Shown: positions 53,435-62,470, counted from the stretch's first letter. The stretch is DNA of 64,000 bases from JAODBJ01 sp963782465 (GCA_963782465.1 CAWAJR010000004.1:339694-403693), one strand, 5' to 3'. A program made the numbers and translations. Notes: generated by a model not told the origin, from the letters alone.

Positions 53435-54042
53435 CGGCGTTCCTTGGTTTCGGTGTCGACTTCGAGAAGGTCGGTGAGCAGCGCGACGACGACCCGGCGC
53501 GACGCGGTGATGCTCAGGCGTTGTTGCGAGCGCAGGCGGTCCCACGCTTCCCACGACGTCGCGAGGTCGATCGCCTCCACAACGGCGTCGCCGGCGCGCG
53601 CGAGCTCGGGCGCGAAGAGGGTTTCGAACTGGCTGCGCAGGATGCGGGCCAGGCGGCCCAGCCGGCGGGCAATGGTCGGTGACTCGTGCAACGAGAGCAG
53701 CGCGGCACGGCGCACCGGGGTGATCGCCTCGTAGAAGGCGCCGCGTTGCTGGACGAAGGCTTGGATGCGTTCGGCGAGGGGGAGATCTGCGGGCAACGGC
53801 GCGGTGAGGTGCGCGTGCCGCGCCCACTGCTGGTCGGCGACCTCGGCCCGCAGCGACTCCATGTCGGCGAAGTGGTTGTGCACCGACCGGGTCGAAAGAC
53901 CGGCGCGTTCGGCCAGTTGCTGCACACTCGGCCGCAGCACACCTTCGTCGTACAGCGACAGCAGGGCGTCGGCGATGGCGGCCCGGTTGCGCTCGCCCCT
54001 CACCACTCGCCCGTCGGGCGTTACGTCGACCACTGGTCGCAT
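53431..54042 (-). CDS. TetR-like transcriptional regulator
   Basis: This is a 203-residue regulator with the helix-turn-helix SVQQLAERAGLSTRSVHNHF. The C-terminal domain is helical and not diagnostic. It is the first gene of the leftward sulfatase operon and is divergent from the P450 gene at 54118; the ACTAGT pair at 54048 between them is the likely operator for both. Confidence 0.82.
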   Translation of the reverse strand: MRPVVDVTPDGRVVRGERNRAAIADALLSLYDEGVLRPSVQQLAERAGLSTRSVHNHFADMESLRAEVADQQWARHAHLTAPLPADLPLAERIQAFVQQRGAFYEAITPVRRAALLSLHESPTIARRLGRLARILRSQFETLFAPELARAGDAVVEAIDLATSWEAWDRLRSQQRLSITASRRVVVALLTDLLEVDTETKERR

Positions 54043-54047
54043 TCAAC

Positions 54048-54074
54048 ACTAGTTTCAGTATCAATGCAACTAGT
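54048..54074. promoter_or_regulatory. Paired operator ACTAGT
   Basis: ACTAGT (54048-54053) and ACTAGT (54069-54074, in the wider AACTAGTT) are spaced 21 bases apart in the divergent promoter region of the TetR and P450 genes. An intervening AT-rich stretch could hold the -10 of either gene. Confidence 0.5.
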
Positions 54075-54117
54075 TCTTCCGCGAGCGGGCGCGCCTACTT
54101 CGTCGTAGCCTTTCCCT

Positions 54118-55377
54118 ATGACCACGACGCCCGACTCGCCGGCGACGGGTTACCTGCCGCCCACCCTGAACCCGTTCGAACCCGGCTTCTTCGACGATCC
54201 GTACGCGCAGTACCGGGCACTCCGCGAAGCCGACCCGGTGCACCACAGCCCGATCGGGGCGTGGCTACTCATGCGTTACGACGACGTGCACGGCGTGCTG
54301 CGCGACCCGTCGCTCTCGGTGGAAGAGCGGTACGCCACCGTGGCCCGCGAACTACCACCAGACATCCAGGAGATGGTCGATGCGCGCGCCGACCGGGTCT
54401 CGCACTCGATGCTCAACCTCGACCCGCCCGACCATCACCGCCTACGACGCCTCGTCTCCAAGGTGTTCACGCCGCGCATGGTCGAAGCGCTGCGCCCGCG
54501 CGTGCGCGAGCTGGTCGACACCTATCTCGACGACGCCGTCGCTCGCGGGACCGGCGAGATCGAGGTGATCGGCGACCTCGCGTTCCCCCTGCCGTTCACC
54601 GTGATCTCCGAGATGCTCGGCATGCCCGAGGGTGCCGACCGGGTACGTCTGCGCGAGTGGTCGGGACAGCTGGTGCGCACGTTCGACCCGATCATCACCG
54701 TCGAAGAGATGCGCGCCGCGTTCGAGGCGAGCGACAACATGTTCGCCTACCTCCAGGACGTCATCGCGTGGAAACGGGAGCACCCCGCGGGCGACGTGCT
54801 GTCGGCGCTCATCGCCGCCGAGGACGAGGGCGACCGTCTCACCACCGAGGAGTTGAACGAGCAGGTCGCGCTGCTGTTCATCGCGGGCCACGAAACGACG
54901 GTCAACCTGATCGGCAACGGCACCCTCGCGCTGCTCCGCAACCGCGACCAACTCGAACTGCTCCAGCGCGACCCGACGCTCGACGCGAACGCGATCGAAG
55001 AACTGCTTCGTTACGACAGCCCGGTGCAGATGTCGCGCCGGATCACCCTGCGAGACACGGAAATCGGCGGCCAGGTGATCGAGAAGGGCGTGTTCGTGAT
55101 GACCTGCCTGGGGTCGGCGAACCACGACCCGGAGCACTTCGGCCCGGGTGCCGACGGGCTCGACCTGCGGCGGCCCGACGCGAACGAGCACGTCTCGTTC
55201 GGCGGCGGGTTCCACAATTGTCTCGGCGCGCACCTTGCCCGTCTCGAGGGGCAGGTCGCGATCGGTCAACTCGTGCGTCGCTTCCCTCGCCTCAGCCTCG
55301 CGGCCGACACCGCGGAATGGAACGGTCGTATCGTGCTGCGAGGTTTGTCAAGGTTGCCGGTCGAGCTCGGGGCCTGA
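54118..55377 (+). CDS. Cytochrome P450
   Basis: This is a soluble class-I P450 of 419 residues with all hallmarks: I-helix LLFIAGHETTVN, the E-x-x-R in AIEELLRYDSPVQ, and the haem loop FGGGFHNCLGAHLAR with the Cys thiolate. It presumably needs a ferredoxin and reductase, neither adjacent. Sequence style matches bacterial families acting on terpenoids, fatty acids or steroids, but substrate is not predictable. Probably controlled by the divergent TetR. Confidence 0.92.
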   Translation: MTTTPDSPATGYLPPTLNPFEPGFFDDPYAQYRALREADPVHHSPIGAWLLMRYDDVHGVLRDPSLSVEERYATVARELPPDIQEMVDARADRVSHSMLNLDPPDHHRLRRLVSKVFTPRMVEALRPRVRELVDTYLDDAVARGTGEIEVIGDLAFPLPFTVISEMLGMPEGADRVRLREWSGQLVRTFDPIITVEEMRAAFEASDNMFAYLQDVIAWKREHPAGDVLSALIAAEDEGDRLTTEELNEQVALLFIAGHETTVNLIGNGTLALLRNRDQLELLQRDPTLDANAIEELLRYDSPVQMSRRITLRDTEIGGQVIEKGVFVMTCLGSANHDPEHFGPGADGLDLRRPDANEHVSFGGGFHNCLGAHLARLEGQVAIGQLVRRFPRLSLAADTAEWNGRIVLRGLSRLPVELGA

Positions 55378-55390
55378 CGCCGGATCGTTT

Positions 55391-56279
55391 CTAGAACAGC
55401 ACGCCGCCGTGCCACAACGACAACACATCCATCGTCAGGGCGATCGAGATGTGGAGTGCGGCACCCCACCAGATCGACCGGGTCTTGAGCGCGAGGGTGC
55501 CGAGCACGATGCCGCCCACGATCGCCGCGAGCGCTTCGGGCATGGGCTTCCCGTAATGGATCATGTTGTACGGCACGATCATCACGAAGATCGCGGCGTA
55601 GCCGAATCGTGGCGCGAGACCGTGCAGGACGAAGCCACGGAAGAAGAACTCGAGCGCGACGAACTGCAGCGCGTAACACGCCCACCAGATCCACAAGTAG
55701 GGCCACAAGCCTTGGTGCGGAGCGAGGTCGTAGAACGGGTACGTCTGCTGAAAGCTCGCGCCGTACGACACCAGCACCAGGGCCGGCAACGCGATGAGGT
55801 ACAGCGTGAGGTAGACGCGCCCGTGCGGCAGGATCCCCCGTACGCGCAACCCGTAGTCGCGTAGCGGCTCGCGCAGCAGCACCTTGATCGCGAGCACGGG
55901 GATGCCGATGTAGCCCGTCACGCTCACGGCCGCCCAGAACACGAGCTGCCAGAAGTTCGCATGGGGCGACGTGCGCAACGCGGTGTCGATCGTCGCCGCG
56001 AACGAGTGCAAGCCGATCGCGCGCAACGGCGACACGACCCACCCCGGCCGGTCGCCCGGCCGGAGGAAATTGATGCAGGTGAGCGCGAGCGCGGTCGTCA
56101 GGAGCACGACGACCATCTTCCGGTCGGCCACGGTCGAATCGGTCGTGGCCCGGTAGGCGGCCGACGCCGCGTCGGCGTCGCGCCGAACGTCGGCGATGTA
56201 GCGCTGGCGCAACGTCCGCCGTTCGGCCCCTCCGACCGGCCGCGACGGGGTCAGGGTCGCCGTGGTCGGTTGGTCCATC
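55391..56279 (-). CDS. CPBP-type intramembrane protease homologue
   Basis: This 296-residue membrane protein has about six to eight helices and the ABI/CPBP layout: ALEFFFRGFVLHGL, then PYNMIHYGKP and ALHISIALTMD, the three conserved motifs. The first motif should be E-E-x-x-x-R; here the first Glu is Leu (L-E-F-F-F-R), so catalysis may be altered or lost. ATG 56279 lies inside the 3' end of the SDR gene (29-base overlap), suggesting cotranscription. Confidence 0.78.
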
Positions 56280-57054
56280 CCCCCTCCTCCGTCGGGAACC
56301 AGCCGCCGGAAGCGAACGTGCCGCCGTCGACATGGATGGTGGTGCCGGTGATGAACCCGGAAAGGTCGGACGCCAGGAACACGGCCGCGCCGGCGACGTC
56401 GTCGGGCCGGCCGAAGCGACCGAGCGGCACCCAGGCCGGGATGAGCGCCTCGTCTTCGGGCTTCAGCCACTTCGAGTAGGGCACCTGCAAGGTTTCGGTG
56501 ACGTCGGGCGCGATCGCGTTGACCCGGATGCCGTGGCGGGCGTACTCGACCGCGAGGCTGCGAGTGAAGCCGGTGATGGCCGACTTGAACGCGGAGTACA
56601 CCGCGCGCGTCGGGATTGCGCGGAAGGCTTCTATGGTCGACACGTTGATCACGGTGCCGCCCGTGCCCTGACCGAGCAGCACGGGGAGCACCGCGCGCGA
56701 ACACTGGAACACGTGCGCGAGGTTGACCCGGTACAGGTCGTCCCATTCGTCGTCGGTCGACTCGTGGAAGGGCTTGCGCCCCCCGCCGTAATGACCGACG
56801 TTGTTCACCAGCACGTCGACGCGACCGAACGCGTCGAGTGCGGTCCCGATGACGGTCTCCCCCGAACCGCGTTCGCGGACGTCGACCACGCACGGGAGCG
56901 CGTCGCGGCCCGCCGCCGTCGCGCTCTCCGACGCGAGCGCGCCGTCGATGTCGACCACCAGCACGCGCGCGCCCTCGGCGACGAACCGCTGGGTGATCCC
57001 CCGGCCGATGCCACCACCCCCTCCGGTGACGATCGCGACCTTGCCCGCCAGCAT
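56251..57054 (-). CDS. Short-chain dehydrogenase/reductase (SDR)
   Basis: This is an NAD(P)-dependent oxidoreductase of about 267 residues with the cofactor motif IVTGGGGGIGRGI, VDVLVNNVGHYG, active-site Ser in VINVSTIEAF and the catalytic YSAFK. The C-terminus GFITGTTIHVDGGTF is typical of classical SDRs. ATG 57054 gives the normal N-terminus MLAGKVAIVTGG; the frame is open to a GTG at 57108 next to the palindrome, which may be the true mRNA start if leaderless. The substrate is unknown. Confidence 0.88.
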   Translation of the reverse strand: MLAGKVAIVTGGGGGIGRGITQRFVAEGARVLVVDIDGALASESATAAGRDALPCVVDVRERGSGETVIGTALDAFGRVDVLVNNVGHYGGGRKPFHESTDDEWDDLYRVNLAHVFQCSRAVLPVLLGQGTGGTVINVSTIEAFRAIPTRAVYSAFKSAITGFTRSLAVEYARHGIRVNAIAPDVTETLQVPYSKWLKPEDEALIPAWVPLGRFGRPDDVAGAAVFLASDLSGFITGTTIHVDGGTFASGGWFPTEEGGWTNRPRRP

Positions 57055-57108
57055 TCCGTTCGATGTGTCGTCAACCACGCGCCCGGACGGTAGCTGCACC
57101 CACCCCAC

Positions 57109-57149
57109 GTGCGTCGATAGCTATCGCATAGCGATAGCTATCGACGCAC
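57109..57149. repeat. GTGCGTCG-type palindrome, copy 3
   Basis: The arms GTGCGTCGATAGCTATCG and complement surround the spacer CATAG (innermost C-ATA-G can also pair). It lies between the divergent SDR and LLM genes, ending 2 bases before the TAGGCT box of the LLM gene. Copy 4 at 58075 has the complementary spacer CTATG, that is, the opposite orientation. Confidence 0.95.
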
Positions 57150-57150
57150 C

Positions 57151-57156
57151 TAGGCT
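57151..57156 (+). promoter_or_regulatory. Probable -10 box TAGGCT, leaderless start
   Basis: TAGGCT is followed after 6 bases by the GTG start at 57163. The flanks (palindrome, then C-TAGGCTGC) repeat those at 6212, including the bases GCAC-TAGGCTGC on either side of one variable position. Confidence 0.55.
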
Positions 57157-57162
57157 GCGTTC

Positions 57163-58087
57163 GTGCGCCCGTTCCGTTTCGGCGTTTCGGTCCGGACGGC
57201 CGGAACGCGTCGCGAGTGGCAGGAAAAGGCCCGCCGCGCCGAGGAACTCGGGTTCGATGTCCTCCTCACGGCCGACCATCTGGCCGACGGGTTCCCGCCG
57301 CTCGCCGCGCTGTGCAGCGCCGCCGACGCGACCGATCACATCCGGGTCGGCAGCTTCGTGGTGAACAACGACTTCCGGCACCCGGTGCTGCTCGCGCGCG
57401 AGGCCGCCACGGTCGACCTGCTCACCGGCGGGCGCCTCGAACTCGGCATCGGCGCGGGCCACATGAAAGCCGAATACGACGAAGCGGGTATCGCGTTCGA
57501 CCTTCCTGCGGTGCGCGTGGCGCGACTCGCCGAATCGGTGCGCATCGTCAAGGGCGTGCTGGCGGGAGAAACCGTCTCCTTCGTGGGCGAGCACTACACG
57601 GTGCGCGACCACACCGGTTATCCCCCACCGACCCAGGCGCACGTGCCGATCCTCGTCGGTGGCAACGGCCGGCAGGTCCTGACGATCGCGGCACGGGAGG
57701 CCGACATCGTCGGCTTCACCGGCTTCTCGCAGGTGGAGGGCACGCGCAATGTGCGGCTCAGCCACTTCAACCGCGGCGGCGTCGAAGCGAAGGTCGCGCT
57801 CGGTGCGCGCGGCGGCGGGCGAACGGTTCGCGCAGCTGGAGCTCAACGCCCTCGTGCAACACGTCGACGTCACGAACGACGCTCGCGCCGCAATCGGCCC
57901 GTTGGTCGAACGCTTCGGTTTACCCGCCGCCGACTTGCTGTCGTCGCCGTTCATGCTCGTCGGCACCCACGAAGAAATGGCCGAGGCACTGCGCGAGCGG
58001 CGCGAGCACCTCGGCCTTTCCTACTTCGTCGTGTTCGAGGCGGCCATGGAAGCCTTCGCGCCGGTCATCGCCGACGTGCGTCGATAG
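57163..58087 (+). CDS. LLM-class F420-dependent oxidoreductase, frameshifted
   Basis: This is a luciferase-like monooxygenase-fold enzyme that probably uses coenzyme F420, as in actinobacteria. Seen are FRFGVSVRTAG, the bulge region GFDVLLTADHLADGF, GGRLELGIGAGHMKAEY and VPILVGGNGRQVLTIAA. Near 57802 the frame breaks after EAKVAL; deleting one G (CTCGTGCG) rejoins VRAAAGERFAQLELNAL, which runs to VIADVRR and a TAG that is inside the palindrome copy 4. The unit is thus flanked by palindromes on both sides. The substrate is unknown. Confidence 0.8.
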
Positions 58088-58117
58088 CTATCGCTATGCG
58101 ATAGCTATCGACGCACG
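58075..58117. repeat. GTGCGTCG-type palindrome, copy 4
   Basis: The 19-base arms CGTGCGTCGATAGCTATCG and complement surround CTATG, which is the reverse complement of the spacer in copy 3. It contains the LLM stop codon (58085-58087) and ends 4 bases from the end of the convergent lon gene, so here it could also serve as a bidirectional terminator. Confidence 0.95.
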
Positions 58118-58120
58118 GGG

Positions 58121-60445
58121 TCACGGCTCGAGGGCGTGGGCGACCACGTCGCGGACATCGCGCACGAGGTGCACCTGGAGTGCGCCGCGAACGGTTTCGG
58201 GCACGTCGTCGAGGTCGGCATCGTTGTCGGCGGGGACGAAGATCTCCGTCAGCCCGGCCCGGTGCGCCGCGAGCAGTTTCTGCTTCAAGCCACCGATCGG
58301 CAACACCCGTCCTTGCAGCGTGACCTCGCCCGTCATCCCGACGTTCGGCTTCACCGGCCGGCCCGTGAGCAAGCTCGCGAGCGCGGTCGTCATCGTGATG
58401 CCGGCCGACGGGCCGTCTTTCGGCACCGCGCCCGCAGGCACGTGCACGTGGAAACGGCGGTGTTCGAACGCCTCGGGTGCGACGCCGAACTCGTCGGCGT
58501 GCGACCGGACGAACGACAGCGCGATCTGCGCCGACTCCGACATCACCGCGCCGAGTTGCCCGGTCACGGTGAGGCCTTCGTCGCCGGTCATCGACGTCGC
58601 CTCGATCGTGAGCACGTCGCCACCGGCACCGGTGACGGCGAGCCCCGTCGCGAGGCCGGGCACCGGAGCGCGGGTCGCGTCCTCCGGCTTGAAGCGCGGC
58701 CGGCCCAGGTATTCCTTCAGTGCCGGCTCGTCGACGATCACCGACAGCGCCCGGTCGTCGCCGCCCGCGATACGGCGCGCCGCCTTACGGGCGACCTTGC
58801 CCAGCTGGCGTTCGAGACCGCGCACGCCGGCCTCACGGGTCCAACCCGCGACGACGGCATGCAACGCGTCGTCGGTGACGGTCAGTTCGTCGGACGACAA
58901 CCCCGCCCGCTCGCGCTGGCGCGGCAGCAGATGGTTACGACCGATCGCGACCTTCTCGTCCTCGGTGTAGCCGTCGAGTGACACGACTTCCATACGGTCG
59001 AGCAACGGCCCCGGGATCGTGTCGAGCACGTTCGCGGTCGCGAGGAACAACACGTCGGACAGGTCGAGGTCGACTTCGAGGTAGTGGTCGCGGAACGTGT
59101 GGTTCTGCGCCGGGTCGAGCACTTCGAGCAAGGCCGACGCGGGGTCGCCGCGCCAGTCGGAACCGACCTTGTCGATCTCGTCGATCAGCACGACCGGGTT
59201 CATCGAACCCGCCTCGGTGAGCGCGCGGACGATACGGCCGGGACGCGCACCCACGTAGGTACGCCGGTGCCCGCGGATCTCGGCTTCGTCGCGCACGCCG
59301 CCCACGCTCACCCGCACGAACGAACGGCCGAGCGCATTGGCGACCGACTCGCCGAGCGACGTCTTCCCGACGCCGGGAGGACCGACCAGCGCAAGGATCG
59401 CGCCGGAACCGCGCCCGCCGACCGCGCCCAGATCACGTTGACGGCGCAACGTCCGCACGGCCAGGAACTCGAGGATGCGGTCCTTCACCTCGTCGAGACC
59501 TTCGTGGTCGGCGTCGAGCACCGAGCGTGCTTCGACGATGTCTTCGCGTTCGGTGGCGTGCTCGCCCCACGGCAGCTCGAGCATCGTGTCGAGCCACGTG
59601 CGCACCCACTGGTTCTCGGGGTTCTGCGGGCCCATCCGCTCCAGCCGGTCGAGTTCGCGTTCCGTCGTGGCGCGGATGTCGTCGGGCATCTTCGAGGCCG
59701 CGATGCGCTCGCGGTACTGGCCGATCTCGTCGCCTTCGCCCTCGCCCAACTCCTTGCGGATCGCGTCGAGCTGGCGCCGCAACAACATCTCGCGCTGTTG
59801 CGACTCGAGGCCGTCGGTGACGTCGGTGCGGATGCGCTCCTTCAATTCGAGCTCCGCGAGCACGTCGCGTGCCCAACCGAGCACGAGTTCGAGCCGGGCT
59901 TCGACGTCGATGGTCTCGAGCAGTTCGACCCGCTGTTCCATCGTCAGGTCGGGCCAGTAGGCGATCGTGTCGGCCAGCGCGCCGGGGTCGTCGTCGTTCT
60001 GGAACAGGCCAGAGAGGCGCCGCATCCCGCGATGCTCGAGGATGGTCTCGACGACCGCGCGGTACTCCTTCGCGAGGTCGCGCGCACGCGAACCGGGTTC
60101 CGGGTCTTCGATCGGCGTCACCTCGACGTGGAGCGCGCCCGCCTCGCCGGTCGCGCCCGCGCCGACGATGCGCGCCCGGTGCAGGCCGCGCACGACCAGC
60201 GCCGGCGACCCGGTGGGGAGCTGCCCGGCGTCCTCGACTTGGGCCACGGTGCCGATGGCGCCGTAGCGACCGTCGACCTTGGGGATGAGCAAGACCCGCC
60301 CGTCACCCGAACCGGCGGCCGTGCCCGCGCGCTTCGCCTCGTCGGTTTCGAGCGCGAGCGTCACGACCATCTGCGGGAACACGACGCCGCTCGACAGCGG
60401 CAGCAGCGGCAGGGCACTGGTGTTGCGAGTTTCGGTGTCGGCCAT
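58121..60445 (-). CDS. lon: ATP-dependent protease Lon
   Basis: This is a cytoplasmic AAA+ serine protease that degrades misfolded and regulatory proteins. The 774 residues comprise the N-terminal LON substrate domain (LPLLPLSSGVVFPQMVVTL), a coiled linker, the AAA+ module with Walker A GPPGVGKTS and Walker B VVLIDEIDK, and the protease domain with the catalytic Ser in KDGPSAGITM and the Lys in GGLKQKLLAA (helix region). ATG 60445 is the start. A perfect palindrome GTTCGCGAAC at 60467 is 22 bases upstream and may bind a stress regulator. Confidence 0.95.
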   Translation of the reverse strand: MADTETRNTSALPLLPLSSGVVFPQMVVTLALETDEAKRAGTAAGSGDGRVLLIPKVDGRYGAIGTVAQVEDAGQLPTGSPALVVRGLHRARIVGAGATGEAGALHVEVTPIEDPEPGSRARDLAKEYRAVVETILEHRGMRRLSGLFQNDDDPGALADTIAYWPDLTMEQRVELLETIDVEARLELVLGWARDVLAELELKERIRTDVTDGLESQQREMLLRRQLDAIRKELGEGEGDEIGQYRERIAASKMPDDIRATTERELDRLERMGPQNPENQWVRTWLDTMLELPWGEHATEREDIVEARSVLDADHEGLDEVKDRILEFLAVRTLRRQRDLGAVGGRGSGAILALVGPPGVGKTSLGESVANALGRSFVRVSVGGVRDEAEIRGHRRTYVGARPGRIVRALTEAGSMNPVVLIDEIDKVGSDWRGDPASALLEVLDPAQNHTFRDHYLEVDLDLSDVLFLATANVLDTIPGPLLDRMEVVSLDGYTEDEKVAIGRNHLLPRQRERAGLSSDELTVTDDALHAVVAGWTREAGVRGLERQLGKVARKAARRIAGGDDRALSVIVDEPALKEYLGRPRFKPEDATRAPVPGLATGLAVTGAGGDVLTIEATSMTGDEGLTVTGQLGAVMSESAQIALSFVRSHADEFGVAPEAFEHRRFHVHVPAGAVPKDGPSAGITMTTALASLLTGRPVKPNVGMTGEVTLQGRVLPIGGLKQKLLAAHRAGLTEIFVPADNDADLDDVPETVRGALQVHLVRDVRDVVAHALEP

Positions 60446-60752
60446 TTCGCCCTCTTGTCAGGTGTGGTTCGCGAACTCAACACTTGTGTAATCACGTAAT
60501 TCCCGCGTGTGTTCGGAAATGACTTACTTGGCACACCTGGACAAAAAGGACACATCCCCAAGCTGAGTCGGCCATCGTCTGGTCGGTCCATCGGGAGGAG
60601 ATACGCTCGGCGCCGGGAGTAGTACACCCTCGCCTCGGGCCGAAAGGCCTACGAGGATGCTCCGATGGCTGGCCGGAGGGTCTATTGAATAGGCGTTTGT
60701 CCTGTTCAAACGCTACGTTAACTTGCGTGAGCGGTCGGGTGGGGGGAGGCTT
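60446..60752. other. Intergenic region with no gene; regulatory-looking repeats
   Basis: No convincing gene is seen. The left part holds the lon promoter area with the palindrome GTTCGCGAAC (60467-60476). The right part holds GCGTTTG/CAAACGC (60693-60713, loop TCCTGTT) and TACGTT, probably operator and promoter of the gene at 60753. Base composition becomes visibly less GC-rich here than in the preceding 60 kb. Confidence 0.5.
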
Positions 60753-61023
60753 GTGGCCGAGGCGATCACACGAGAGCAATTCGATGCGGCCATGGCAGCA
60801 ATGGGTTACGTCCCTCTCCGCCAGTACGAGCCCGGGCAAACGTTCACGGTGTACGTCAAGGCATGCGACACCTGCGGCTTCGAACCGATGTGGCCACGGC
60901 TGCAGGAGAGCACGACGAACCCAGCCTTCCTCGCGGCTGTTTCTCCGAGACGTGGAGGCGTTCGATTGCCACCACGCCCCGAAGCACCTGCGAGCGATTG
61001 CCGATCAAGATTTGGGTCCGTAG
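60753..61023 (+). CDS. Small hypothetical protein with Cys/His motif, frameshifted
   Basis: The GTG at 60753 has GGAGG just before it. The product starts MAEAITREQFDAAMAAMGYV, contains KACDTCGFEP (C-x2-C), then near 60936 the frame shifts and continues as LFLRDVEAFDCHHAPKHLRA to a stop at 61023. The C-x2-C and the Cys/His cluster could form a zinc ribbon. Removing one G near 60936 restores one frame of about 90 residues. No family is recognised. It belongs to the compositionally different end of the window. Confidence 0.45.
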
Positions 61024-61077
61024 AGGACGAGAAGGGTATGAGGGTGGGCAATGACTGCCGTTGGGGGTAAGGGGCAC

Positions 61078-61446
61078 ATGATCGAACGACGAGCCTTCTG
61101 GGTCCGGTTCACGGGCGTGTTGACGAACGACCCTGACGCGACGGTGGACCACGACGACCCCGATCTTCAACCATTCATCGACCGGCTTGCCACGCAGCTT
61201 GTTGCCGACAGTCGTTTGACTGATGCTGGTGTTCTGTTTGTTCGTGACGGACGTATCGCGGTGTCAGCCGCCCTGATGGCTCCTAGTCGCGGCCAAGCCC
61301 TCGATACTGCGTGCACCGTGCTCGAAGAGGCGATCATGAATGCCGGCGGCGAGCCTGACGTTGGCAACGGAGCGGACCCCGCATGGATTGCGAAGGAACT
61401 GATTCATGAGGGCGAGTCAACCGTCAAGGAGTTGCTCGCCGCGTGA
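61078..61446 (+). CDS. Hypothetical protein
   Basis: This is a protein of 122 residues (131 if ATG 61051 is used) with a beta-alpha pattern: MIERRAFWVRFTGVLTND, LTDAGVLFVRDGRIAVSAAL, and C-terminal helices TACTVLEEAIMNAG and AWIAKELIHEGESTVKELL. It looks like a real small folded protein but no family is recognised. It is convergent with the transposase gene across a hairpin at 61447. Confidence 0.55.
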   Translation: MIERRAFWVRFTGVLTNDPDATVDHDDPDLQPFIDRLATQLVADSRLTDAGVLFVRDGRIAVSAALMAPSRGQALDTACTVLEEAIMNAGGEPDVGNGADPAWIAKELIHEGESTVKELLAA

Positions 61447-61468
61447 ACGGGCACAGATAGCTGCCCGT
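61447..61468. terminator. Hairpin between convergent genes
   Basis: ACGGGCA pairs with TGCCCGT around CAGATAGC directly after the stop of the rightward gene and touching the stop of the leftward transposase. It is probably a bidirectional transcript end; there is no T-run. Confidence 0.5.
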
Positions 61469-62448
61469 CAACCTGTCAACGTCGCCCAGGTGAGCCGACG
61501 ACCGACGGACTGGACGAGCGCCTTTTCGAATCGTTCCAGGTCCGTGGTGTCCCGCAGGTTGTAGGCGAAGGCCCTTTCGTCAACGTATCGGGACAGGTGC
61601 TCAGGAGCGACTTGGACGTACGTTCCGTTGATGCTGCGCTTAAGCAGGCTCCAGAAGTTCTCGACCGAGTTCGTATGGACGGAGCCGCGGACGTACTCCT
61701 TCTTGGAGTGGTTCACGCTCGCATGCTTGTACCCGTTCCACCGAAGCCCTAAGTATTGGTTCGCCTCGTCGCTGTAGACCGCAGTCGCGTCAGGGCTGAC
61801 GCTTGTTGTCACGAACCGCATCAAGGTGTCGCGCTTGCGGTCGGGCACGACACGGGCGCGGACACCGCCGCCGCGCTCACGGGCTCCCGCGACGACCGTC
61901 TTGGCCGCGCCGGGCTTCCTCCAATCGTGCTTGTTATCAACAAGGCCACCGATGAACGTCTCGTCTACCTCCACCTCACCTGTGAACCGTTCGAACGACC
62001 CATCGCGCAACGCTTCGCGGATGCGGTGAAGGACGTGCCACGCGGACTTCTGCGTGATCCCGAGCGCCCTCGCGACCTCATGGCTACTGATGCCGTTCTT
62101 ACTGTTGGCAATCAGCCACACGGCTGGCAGCCACTTGTCGAGCCCGAGCGGCGACTGCTCGAAGATCGTGCCGACCTTGACCGAGAATTGACGGTGGCAT
62201 TCCTTGTTCCGGCATTTCCAGACCCGCCGCTTCGCCAGGTAGGTGTGCTCGGTCCCGCCACACGAAGGGCAGACGGGGCCTTCCGGCCAGCGCAGCTTGG
62301 CGACGTACTCGCCGCAAACGTCAGGGTCGGAGAAGTACCGGATGGCCTCAATAAGCGTCCGCGGCTTGCGAGCAGGCGTAGAATGGCTGGTGGAGACGAC
62401 GGGAATCGAACCCGCTTGTCCTGGATGATGGGCCTGGGTGGCTTCCAT
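61468..62448 (-). CDS. IS1595-family (ISXO2-like) transposase
   Basis: This is a DDE-type transposase with an N-terminal zinc ribbon (CPSCGGTEH ... CRNKECHRQFSV), a helix-turn-helix-like segment SSHEVARALGITQKSAWHVL, and the ISXO2-like catalytic domain: VDETFIGG, AVYSDEANQYL and HTNSVENFWSLLKR. Sequence similarity to the family begins around TLIEAIRYF, upstream of which the only ATG in frame (62448) lies inside a tRNA-like sequence, so the true start or a leader fusion is unclear. Terminal inverted repeats could not be identified with confidence. Confidence 0.85.
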   Translation of the reverse strand: MEATQAHHPGQAGSIPVVSTSHSTPARKPRTLIEAIRYFSDPDVCGEYVAKLRWPEGPVCPSCGGTEHTYLAKRRVWKCRNKECHRQFSVKVGTIFEQSPLGLDKWLPAVWLIANSKNGISSHEVARALGITQKSAWHVLHRIREALRDGSFERFTGEVEVDETFIGGLVDNKHDWRKPGAAKTVVAGARERGGGVRARVVPDRKRDTLMRFVTTSVSPDATAVYSDEANQYLGLRWNGYKHASVNHSKKEYVRGSVHTNSVENFWSLLKRSINGTYVQVAPEHLSRYVDERAFAYNLRDTTDLERFEKALVQSVGRRLTWATLTG

Positions 62449-62460
62449 TGCCTCGTCCCC
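62388..62460 (-). other. tRNA-like element (acceptor stem, T-arm, CCA)
   Basis: On the minus strand GGGGACG pairs with CGTCTCC (7 base pairs, one G-T), followed by A-CCA; the T-arm is GCGGG-TTCGATT-CCCGT. The 38 bases between cannot form normal D and anticodon arms but can fold as one hairpin (ATGG/CCAT with GCC/GGC). GGAC just before the T-arm is reminiscent of tmRNA 3' ends. It may be a degenerated tRNA/tmRNA or an attachment-site remnant. It is read in frame as the beginning of the transposase ORF. Confidence 0.6.
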
Positions 62461-62470
62461 TTGCGTTGAG

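Noticed and set aside
62388..62460. Functional tRNA gene
   Set aside because: There is no room for normal D and anticodon arms and no anticodon loop; only acceptor and T-arm features are present.
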